Below are positions 58,628 through 64,000 of a stretch of 64,000 bases of DNA, piece after piece; within the stretch, counting starts at the first letter, position 1; every line of letters begins with the position of its first letter. Position numbers and translations under genes: made by a program. The notes below the pieces were generated by a model. It did not search any database and was not told the DNA's origin. It was given only the letters and a program-made list of their open reading frames with translations. The stretch is from Terriglobus albidus (GTDB lineage Bacteria > Acidobacteriota > Terriglobia > Terriglobales > Acidobacteriaceae). The DNA is taken from positions 4,464,001 to 4,528,000 of the forward strand of contig NZ_CP042806.1 in the NCBI RefSeq assembly GCF_008000815.1. Direction: 5' to 3'.

Positions 58628-59572
58628 GTGAAGCCCTTTTCCCTTTCCCCGCGCATTGTCACCGTTCGCATCCTCTTGTGCATCGTCGCCGGTTCCATGG
58701 CGGCAGCCCAACCGGCCGCTCCCAGACCGCCGATGATCCCCTCCGGCGAGACGCGGAAGCTGACTTCTCACACCTACGCGATTGAAGACAAGGACACGAC
58801 TCCGGGTGTGCCGAACATCGGCTTCGTGGTTGGTTCCCGCGGCATCCTGGTCATCGACACGGGAATGGGGCCGCGCAACGGCCAGACCGTAGTGGCCGAG
58901 GCGCAGAAGCTGGCTCCCGGACACCAGCTCTATCTCGTCACCACGCATGTACATCCCGAACACGATCTCGGCGCCGAAGCCTTCCCGCCGCAGACGAAGG
59001 TGATTCGATCGGCCGACCAGGAGAAGGACATTGCCCAGTACGGCCTGAGCATGGCCAACACCTTCATCGCTCGCAGTACCATCAATGCCGAGCTGCTTAC
59101 CGGGGCAAATTTCCGCACCGCCGACATTCATTTCGACAAATCGTACGACCTCGACCTGGGCGGTATTACTGTCCGTATTCTGGCGATGGGGCCAAACCAT
59201 ACCCGTGGCGACACCGCAATCTGGGTACCGGCTGAACGGGTCCTGTTTTCCGGCGATGTTGCCATGAAGGGACTGCCGTCATTTGCCAGTCCCGATTCCA
59301 GCGTCAAGCAGTGGCTGGCCAGCCTGCAGACCTTTGCCGCCTTGAAACCGGCCATCGTTGTTCCCAGCCATGGGCCAATTGGAGACACCGGCTACATCAC
59401 CGGCTATCAGTCATTGCTGACCACCGTGCGTGACCGCACCGCGGCGCTCAAACGGCAAGGGAAGTCTCTGGAAGAGGTGACATCCATTCTGACCGCCGAA
59501 CTCAAGCCGAAGTATGCCGATACCAATCGCCTGGCCGGAGCTATCCGGACAGCCTATGCTGAAGCCTCGTAG
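58628..59572 (+). CDS. Exported metallo-beta-lactamase-fold hydrolase
   Basis: 314 aa from a GTG at 58628 (AGGAG upstream; GTG 58619 is too close to it). A signal peptide is visible (IVTVRILLCIVAGSMAAAQ). MBL motifs: THVHPEHDLG, the second His in MGPNHTRGDTAIW, Asp in VLFSGDVAMKG and the last His in IVVPSHGPIGD. This is an H-x-H-x-x-H-D variant (H-V-H-P-E-H-D), so a dinuclear metal site should form. The substrate is unknown; it resembles SoxH/quinoprotein-associated MBL proteins rather than a resistance enzyme. It overlaps the convergent MarR gene by about 19 bp. Confidence 0.87.
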   Translation: MKPFSLSPRIVTVRILLCIVAGSMAAAQPAAPRPPMIPSGETRKLTSHTYAIEDKDTTPGVPNIGFVVGSRGILVIDTGMGPRNGQTVVAEAQKLAPGHQLYLVTTHVHPEHDLGAEAFPPQTKVIRSADQEKDIAQYGLSMANTFIARSTINAELLTGANFRTADIHFDKSYDLDLGGITVRILAMGPNHTRGDTAIWVPAERVLFSGDVAMKGLPSFASPDSSVKQWLASLQTFAALKPAIVVPSHGPIGDTGYITGYQSLLTTVRDRTAALKRQGKSLEEVTSILTAELKPKYADTNRLAGAIRTAYAEAS

Positions 59573-59961
59573 CTGACCGCACGCATCGCGGCAAACAGAG
59601 CCTGCCATCCGTCGTCCCCCAGAGCCTTACGGAGACGTTTCTGCGCTCGCTGCCAATGCGGCATCGTGTCGGCTAGAAGCCGGCGGCCAATGGGGGTGAC
59701 GCGCAACCCGCCGCGTCCACCCTCTACCCAGCCGCGTTTCTTCATCACAGCGATATCGCGCGAGACGGTGGTTTTATCCATGCACAGAGCATGGGCAAGA
59801 CCGGCCTGCGTACAAAGCGGCATATGCTCCATCATTTGCAGCAGACCGAACTGTGCCGGCTCCATGTGTCCCACCATCTCCTCGGCATACAGGCGCGTCA
59901 AGATTCTCGCCAGGCGACGGGCAGACATGCAGGCACACGGAAGCTCTGGAAGAGCTGTCAT
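59554..59961 (-). CDS. MarR-family transcriptional regulator
   Basis: A 135-aa winged-helix protein: CMSARRLARILTRLYAEEMV, MEPAQFGLLQMMEHMPLCTQ, AGLAHALCMDKTTVSRDIAV (recognition helix) and MKKRGWVEGGRGGLRVTPIG. It carries several Cys residues (C-A-C-M, C-T, C-M), which could act as redox switches as in OhrR. Its ATG overlaps the stop of the upstream exported protein gene (ATGA). A 30-bp perfect palindrome in front of that gene is the likely operator, so it probably represses its own operon. Confidence 0.9.
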   Translation of the reverse strand: MTALPELPCACMSARRLARILTRLYAEEMVGHMEPAQFGLLQMMEHMPLCTQAGLAHALCMDKTTVSRDIAVMKKRGWVEGGRGGLRVTPIGRRLLADTMPHWQRAQKRLRKALGDDGWQALFAAMRAVSYEASA

Positions 59962-60326
59962 TGCTTCGGCCCCAGAAGGCGCTTGAGCGGCTGCAGCGGA
60001 GCCAACGGCGTGAACTGGAGATCGACAAGACCGGCCTTATCCAGGGGCAGCGCGCCCATGATGCCCTTGGCATCTTCCACACTGGTGGCGTTCAGCAGAA
60101 AAACGACACCGGTGCCATCGGCACGCGAATACCACTGCAGGATCTTGCCGTCGAGATAAGCCTGGACGGTATCAGTAACCTCCTGCTGCATGACGGGGGC
60201 CACCTTCGACCGCATCTCCGGCTTGACGGTGAGGCTCACCAGAACGCAGGTGGGTTTCATAGGTGTCTGGGAATGCACGCTTCCCCAACCGGCAAGAAGC
60301 ACGACGACGAGAAGAAATTTGCGCAT
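59958..60326 (-). CDS. Exported alpha/beta-barrel (ABM/YCII-like) protein
   Basis: 122 aa from the ATG at 60326 (MRKFLLVVVLLAGWGSVHSQ), with a clear signal peptide. The mature part has VLVSLTVKPEMRSKVAPVM, QQEVTDTVQAYLDGKILQWY, GVVFLLNATSVEDAKGIMGA and LPLDKAGLVDLQFTPL, a dimeric ferredoxin-like pattern as in muconolactone-isomerase-like or YCII-like proteins. The function is unknown. It is the first gene of the marR operon, whose promoter region is the 60339-60368 palindrome. Confidence 0.8.
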   Translation of the reverse strand: MRKFLLVVVLLAGWGSVHSQTPMKPTCVLVSLTVKPEMRSKVAPVMQQEVTDTVQAYLDGKILQWYSRADGTGVVFLLNATSVEDAKGIMGALPLDKAGLVDLQFTPLAPLQPLKRLLGPKQ

Positions 60327-60338
60327 GATGGCTCCTGA

Positions 60339-60368
60339 GACTATAAGTTGTATATACAACTTATAGTC
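60339..60368. promoter_or_regulatory. 30-bp perfect palindrome, probable MarR operator
   Basis: GACTATAAGTTGTAT is followed directly by its exact reverse complement ATACAACTTATAGTC. The centre TTGTATATACAA is typical of MarR/OhrR binding sites. It lies 13 bp upstream of the first gene of the marR operon and 53 bp upstream of purQ. Confidence 0.8.
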
Positions 60369-60420
60369 GCTCTTCCTCCTCTTCGCCAAAGAAATTCTCC
60401 GAAACAGCTACAATCAAGCC

Positions 60421-61116
60421 ATGAAGTTCGGCGTCCTCGTCTTCCCCGGATCCAACTGCGACCACGATACCTACAATGTGCTGGATGCCGTCGCGCATCA
60501 GCCGGTGACCTTCCTGTGGCATGAGTCGACCGATCTGCAGGGCTGCGATGCCATCCTTGTGCCGGGAGGCTTCGCTTATGGCGACTATCTCCGCACCGGA
60601 GCCATCGCCCACTTCGCCCCGGTGATGGGCGCTGTGAAGAAGTTTGCGGCGAACGGTGGCCTGGTGATGGGCATCTGCAACGGCTTCCAGATTCTGACCG
60701 AGAGTGGTCTGCTGCCAGGCGCGCTGATGCGCAATGCCGGCTTGAAGTACATCTGTAAACAGGTACACCTGCGGACAGAGACGACAGACTCGCCGTTTAC
60801 CGCTTCCCTCTCCCCGGGGGAGGTGCTGCAGATGCCGGTCGGCCACATGGAAGGCAATTACTTCTGCGATGAGGCCACGCTGGCTCAGCTTGAAAAGCAG
60901 AATCGCGTCGCCTTCCGTTACGCCACTCCCGAAGGCCAGGTCACACCTGAGGCAAATCCCAATGGCTCCCTGAAGAACATTGCCGGTATCCTTTCTGAGG
61001 GACGCAATGTGCTCGGTCTGATGCCGCATCCGGATCGCTCCAGCGAGGTTATGCTCGGCTCTGCCGATGGCTTGAAACTGTTCCAGAACATGGTGTCGGC
61101 GCTTGCCGCCAGATGA
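60421..61116 (+). CDS. purQ: Phosphoribosylformylglycinamidine synthase, glutaminase subunit
   Basis: A 231-aa class I glutamine amidotransferase. Boxes: [40 protein letters not shown], catalytic Cys 86 in GICNGFQ, and His/Glu in [10 protein letters not shown]. It feeds ammonia to PurL in purine synthesis. The length is right for the small-subunit form of a PurS-PurQ-PurL complex. The CpsB-like gene follows 18 nt downstream; purL and purS are not in the window. Confidence 0.97.
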   Translation: MKFGVLVFPGSNCDHDTYNVLDAVAHQPVTFLWHESTDLQGCDAILVPGGFAYGDYLRTGAIAHFAPVMGAVKKFAANGGLVMGICNGFQILTESGLLPGALMRNAGLKYICKQVHLRTETTDSPFTASLSPGEVLQMPVGHMEGNYFCDEATLAQLEKQNRVAFRYATPEGQVTPEANPNGSLKNIAGILSEGRNVLGLMPHPDRSSEVMLGSADGLKLFQNMVSALAAR

Positions 61117-61134
61117 TAGGCTGAGCACTTCAGA

Positions 61135-61935
61135 ATGATCGATCTTCATCATCATCTTCTCTATGGTCTCGACGATGGTGCGCGAACGCTGGAAGATTCG
61201 CTCAACATGACCCGCATGGCCATCGAAGACGGCATTACTCACATTGTGTGTACGCCGCATGCCAATCACCGGTATCGTTTCGATCCGGAGATCAACAACG
61301 CGCGTCTGAACGATATCAAGCAAGAGTTGAATCGCTCCGGCGATGGCGACAAGATCACCTTCGGGCTCGGCTGCGACTTCCACATGACGTACGACAACAT
61401 CGAAGACGCCAAGGTGAATCCCGCCAAATACAGCATCAACGGCAACGGATACCTTCTGGTGGAGCTTCCCGATGAAGGCATTCCCGTCGGTCTGACCGAA
61501 ACCTTCTACCAGCTCCAGCTCGCCGGCCTGACGCCGATCCTTACGCACCCGGAGCGCAATGCCACGCTACAGCGCAACCCGGACCGGATGAAGAACTGGA
61601 TCCGCGGAGGCCTTCTGATCCAGGTCACGGCAGGTTCCGTCATCGGCCGCTTCGGCCGCCTGGCACAAGCCCTGGCCTCACGCATGCTGGCGGATAACTG
61701 GGTTCATGTGATCGCGACGGACGCACACAACGTCTCCAGCCGCCCGCCGAAGATGCGTCAGGCAACTGATGCCATCGAAGAGATGTACGGCGCTGAAACA
61801 GCCCGCCGTCTCTGCGTCGAGAACCCAAGGCGCATCTTCTACGGAAAGCAACTCGGAGAGCAGCCGGAACCGATCGGCATCTATGGCGACCTGCAGCCGA
61901 AGAAGTCCTGGTTCGATAAACTGCTCCGCCGCTAG
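61135..61935 (+). CDS. CpsB/YwqE-like PHP-fold protein-tyrosine phosphatase
   Basis: A 266-aa PHP-domain phosphatase. Metal ligands: MIDLHHHLLYGLDDG, CTPHANH, the E in LVELPDEGIP, LTPILTHPERN and HVIATDAHNVSSRPP. These are the CpsB/YwqE boxes, which dephosphorylate BY-kinases and control capsule or exopolysaccharide output. No BY-kinase gene is nearby. The C-terminus is a short basic tail (SWFDKLLRR). It may be co-transcribed with purQ. Confidence 0.93.
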   Translation: MIDLHHHLLYGLDDGARTLEDSLNMTRMAIEDGITHIVCTPHANHRYRFDPEINNARLNDIKQELNRSGDGDKITFGLGCDFHMTYDNIEDAKVNPAKYSINGNGYLLVELPDEGIPVGLTETFYQLQLAGLTPILTHPERNATLQRNPDRMKNWIRGGLLIQVTAGSVIGRFGRLAQALASRMLADNWVHVIATDAHNVSSRPPKMRQATDAIEEMYGAETARRLCVENPRRIFYGKQLGEQPEPIGIYGDLQPKKSWFDKLLRR

Positions 61936-61949
61936 AACGCGGGCGACAC

Positions 61950-62056
61950 TTTTGTTTGTCATTTCGGAGCGGAGCGGAGAAATCTGCTTTTCTACCGATG
62001 TTTCTTACCCAGGCGGAAACTGGAAAGCAGATCCCTGCGGGATGAGAAATCAAAAA
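61950..62056. repeat. Dispersed repeat family 2, partial copy
   Basis: Reads TTTTGTTTGTCATTTCGGAG then GGAGAAATCTGCTTTT, and ends GATGAGAAATCAAAAAG, so it is an imperfect inverted repeat of the same family as 32934-33087. It follows the CpsB-like phosphatase gene and precedes the convergent SDR gene. Confidence 0.75.
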
Positions 62057-62186
62057 GCGGTCGCGCGAAGCGCGATACCCCACGCTAAGCCCGATAAAGC
62101 TGCGAAGAATGGGGCAACGAGGGTATCGGCTAGACCGAATTTTCGATCCAACCAGCAACCAGGAACCAGCACCTAGAAACTCTCTT

Positions 62187-62912
62187 TTACAGCGACAGTC
62201 CGCCGTCGACGCTGATCAGCTGCCCGGTAATGAAGTGCGGTCCGGTTGCAAAGAAAAGCACCGCTGCGGCCACCTCTTCGGCGCTCCCATTGCGCTTCAT
62301 CGGTGTACGTTCGGCGAAGTGCTGATATTCGGCCTCCACGTCGCCGAAGACAATCATCCCAGGTGCGACACAGTTCACACTGATCTCCGGAGCCCATGCC
62401 TTGGCCATCGTCTGACTCAGCATGTGCAGGGCCGCCTTGGAGGTGCAGTAATGCCCGTGCGTTGCCCAGGGATGCAGACCTCCCAGGGAGCCGATGTTCA
62501 CGATGCGTCCGTGACTGGCTTTCAGATAGGGAAATGCCGCCTGCGCCACCAGGAATGGTCCACGCGTATTAGTCTCTGCCATGGCATCCCATTGCTCGAC
62601 TGTGAGGTGCTCAAGGGCCGCCGTCTCAAAACGGCCGGCGTTGTTCACCAGCAGATCCAACCCGCCCATCGTCTCCGCCGCCCGGTTCACTGCCTCCCGC
62701 ACGCTTTGCGGCTGGCGCAGATCGCAGGAAACAGCATTGGCCGCCACACCCAGCGCCCTGATCTCTGAGATCACACGCTCGGCATCGGCCGAAGATTCCC
62801 GGTAGGTAATGGCCACATCCGCACCTGATCGTGCCAGTTCCAGCGCGATCGCGCGGCCAATCCTCCTGGCGCCGCCGGTGACCAGCGCTCGCTTCCCTGA
62901 AAGCAGACCCAT
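62187..62912 (-). CDS. Short-chain dehydrogenase/reductase (FabG-like)
   Basis: 241 aa from the ATG at 62912 (MGLLSGKRALVTGGARRIGR). The NAD(P) motif TGGARRIGR, N-N-A-G, the catalytic Ser in NIGSLGGLHPWATHG, and Tyr-x3-Lys in HYCTSKAALH are all present. The C-terminal ITGQLISVDGGLSL is the usual SDR end. The T-G-G-A-R-R-I start and R-R after the Gly loop suggest NADPH. It resembles pteridine reductase/FabG-like enzymes; a pteridine reductase would fit with the pterin genes here, but the substrate cannot be proved. Upstream is a tandem family 1 repeat. Confidence 0.92.
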   Translation of the reverse strand: MGLLSGKRALVTGGARRIGRAIALELARSGADVAITYRESSADAERVISEIRALGVAANAVSCDLRQPQSVREAVNRAAETMGGLDLLVNNAGRFETAALEHLTVEQWDAMAETNTRGPFLVAQAAFPYLKASHGRIVNIGSLGGLHPWATHGHYCTSKAALHMLSQTMAKAWAPEISVNCVAPGMIVFGDVEAEYQHFAERTPMKRNGSAEEVAAAVLFFATGPHFITGQLISVDGGLSL

Positions 62913-62920
62913 GCCGGAAT

Positions 62921-63190
62921 TAGAGCATTTCTCCAAATTCTGTAGCTTTGGAAAAATCTGCGAATGCCGTTTTCTTCGCGGAAAACGTCGCAAACAGCCA
63001 AAACTTCACCCCAGCGAAGCAGGTTCGCTGGGGCCCCCGATACTCCGCTCTACACCATAGGAGAAATGCTCTGGATGTGGAGCCTCAGGAGGTTATTCCC
63101 GTTCAAGCCGGAGCGTGCAGCGGCGTTTTCATTGAGGAAACGCCCATAGATGCACAAGCCCGACACTACACCTACAGGAAAAATGCTCTA
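62921..63190. repeat. Tandem pair of family 1-related palindromic elements
   Basis: Unit 1 (62921-63072) begins TAGAGCATTTCTCC and ends GGAGAAATGCTCTGG but has a different middle, including the hairpin CCCCAGCGAA with TTCGCTGGGG. Unit 2 (63073-63190) keeps the CGGCGTTTTCATTGAGGAAA core and ends ACAGGAAAAATGCTCTA. Together they fill the gap between the SDR and the carboxypeptidase-regulatory-like gene. Confidence 0.82.
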
Positions 63191-63243
63191 TCGCAATAAT
63201 GCGAACGGGCCGCCCACAGGCGGCCCACTCGGCAACATCATGA

Positions 63244-63771
63244 TTACTTCGGCGACGAGGTATTGTTCGTCTTGTTGGTGTCCGAGGTATTGTTCGTTTT
63301 ACTATCCTTCGGCCGATTCGCTTCCTGTACGCCGGCCTTACGCTGCGACTCCTTGTCGCCATTGTCCTGATACGCAGAGACCTGCTCGCGTGGGCGAATG
63401 ACGCGTACCTCGATCGCCTTATTCGCCTCTGCAATCTCGTATTGCTTGGCATAGCTGGCAAACCCGGTTGCGAGCACTTGCAGCACTACGGTCGCTCCTC
63501 GCGGAATGACATCGATCGTTGCCTTACCGTCGGGTCCGGTCTTCACTTCATAGCTTCCGTTCGGTTGACCATCTTCCATAGGACGGAAGATCACGGCGGC
63601 ATTCTGAATCGGTTTGCCGTTGAAGTCCTTTACCACCAGAACTTCAATACGCGAGGTCTCCGGCGGCGCTTTGTACTTACGCCCATGTCGATCTTCACGG
63701 TTGTCCTGGGCGCCACTCACGCCCGTAACCGCCATTACCGCCGCCAACGCTACAACACCTGCACACCGCAT
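63244..63771 (-). CDS. Secreted carboxypeptidase regulatory-like domain protein
   Basis: 175 aa from the ATG at 63771, after GAGGGG; the longer frame to 63939 would cross the CIRCE promoter. Signal peptide: RCAGVVALAAVMAVTGVSGA. Residues about 45-125 form a CarboxypepD_reg beta-sandwich (VKDFNGKPIQNAAVIFRPME, GPDGKATIDVIPRGATVVLQ). The C-terminus is low complexity, rich in Asn, Thr, Ser and Lys (DSKTNNTSDTNKTNNTSSPK). Its function is unknown; the tail resembles a linker that could be glycosylated. It is divergent from the heat-shock gene at the right edge. Confidence 0.8.
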   Translation of the reverse strand: MRCAGVVALAAVMAVTGVSGAQDNREDRHGRKYKAPPETSRIEVLVVKDFNGKPIQNAAVIFRPMEDGQPNGSYEVKTGPDGKATIDVIPRGATVVLQVLATGFASYAKQYEIAEANKAIEVRVIRPREQVSAYQDNGDKESQRKAGVQEANRPKDSKTNNTSDTNKTNNTSSPK

Positions 63772-63904
63772 CCTGGAGCCCCTCAAAAAGCTGACGTTAT
63801 TGTACTTCTGCCACCACAGGACGGGGGAGGATATCGTTCGATAGCGTCCCGCAAAAGCGCTTAAGTAATATGAGCGCGTTTCACTCATATTTAATCTCCA
63901 CAGC

Positions 63905-63933
63905 TTGACTTCGTTTTCCCGTTTGCATATCGT
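63905..63933 (+). promoter_or_regulatory. groES: Housekeeping-type promoter of the heat-shock operon
   Basis: TTGACT (63905-63910), 17 nt spacing, then TATCGT (63928-63933). The -10 region overlaps the left arm of the CIRCE site, as in other HrcA-controlled promoters. Confidence 0.65.
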
Positions 63934-63959
63934 TAGCAATCGGAAGGCGTGAGTGCTAA
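63933..63959 (+). promoter_or_regulatory. CIRCE operator (HrcA binding site)
   Basis: TTAGCAATC, 9 nt, GAGTGCTAA. The right arm is exact to the CIRCE consensus (TTAGCACTC-N9-GAGTGCTAA) and the left arm has one mismatch. HrcA binds CIRCE to repress groESL until heat stress. Confidence 0.9.
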
Positions 63960-63996
63960 TTCCGCCGGACCAACCATTCCAAGGAGAAGTTCACAC

Positions 63997-64000
63997 ATGG
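63997..64000 (+). CDS. groES: Start of a CIRCE-controlled gene, probably groES (only the start codon in the window)
   Basis: The ATG at 63997 is preceded by AAGGAG (63981-63986). Only four bases of the gene are in the window, so the identity is inferred from the CIRCE site and from what usually follows it. Confidence 0.5.

Overview
The window is high-GC, densely packed bacterial chromosome. The gene content suggests an Acidobacteriota member, probably Terriglobia-like. The clues are a secreted TIG/beta-propeller protein, CadC-like winged-helix/TPR proteins, a HisKA_3 kinase remnant, Tat-exported cupins and many short palindromic intergenic repeats. This assignment is inference, because no rRNA or marker gene was compared.

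Region 1 (1-13215, minus strand) is a contractile injection system of the extracellular (eCIS, Afp/PVC-like) type. In transcription order it carries two unknown head genes, a DUF4255-type tube terminator, a small carboxypeptidase-regulatory-like protein, two sheaths, tube protein 1, a CxxC assembly-chaperone-like protein, a 56-aa protein, tube protein 2, a 493-aa charged protein with a duplicated 24-residue box, a LysM tail protein, a split VgrG (gpD plus gpV), a PAAR-like tip, a gp25 baseplate protein and a large baseplate-J protein cut by the window edge. Start and stop codons overlap through most of the block, so it is probably one operon. No capsid or terminase gene is visible. The ATPase, fibre and cargo genes expected in such loci would lie beyond position 1.

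Region 2 (13216-15900) looks like a scar. It holds an 11-bp tandem repeat upstream of the operon, a histidine-kinase fragment fused head-on to a frameshifted M13-peptidase fragment, and two exported cupins. Region 3 (16000-22360) has a TIG-repeat lipoprotein, divergent from a CadC-like regulator, and tRNA-Gln(CUG).

Region 4 (22500-34160) is mostly housekeeping and metabolism: a LLM flavin oxidoreductase, a YbbA/YbbP-type ABC pair divergent from a TesA-like esterase, an EAL-HDOD protein, a truB-folE-PTPS-PTPS block, an exported enolase-superfamily protein and a glycosyltransferase. Region 5 (34175-48974) has a TlpA-like thioredoxin, tRNA-Arg(ACG), a GH13 enzyme and a glycogen debranching enzyme, feoAB, nadK, a TlyA-type methyltransferase, an ECF sigma/anti-sigma pair, a YVTN propeller, DUF92 and YdcF-like proteins and a threonylcarbamoyl-AMP synthase.

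Region 6 (49000-64000) has a DHA2 pump with its TetR repressor and two palindromic operators, a GT-C membrane protein, an rRNA methyltransferase, rarA, a cytoplasmic alpha-amylase, a metallo-beta-lactamase-fold protein, a MarR operon with a 30-bp perfect palindrome, purQ, a CpsB-like phosphatase and an SDR. The right edge holds a CIRCE-controlled promoter leading into a probable groES whose start codon is at the window edge.

Two repeat families and one nested MITE occur outside the injection-system locus. A 116-bp palindromic family has ends reading TAGAGCAT; in three places the element's own TAG is the stop codon of the upstream gene. One copy is interrupted by a 265-bp MITE flanked by a TA duplication.
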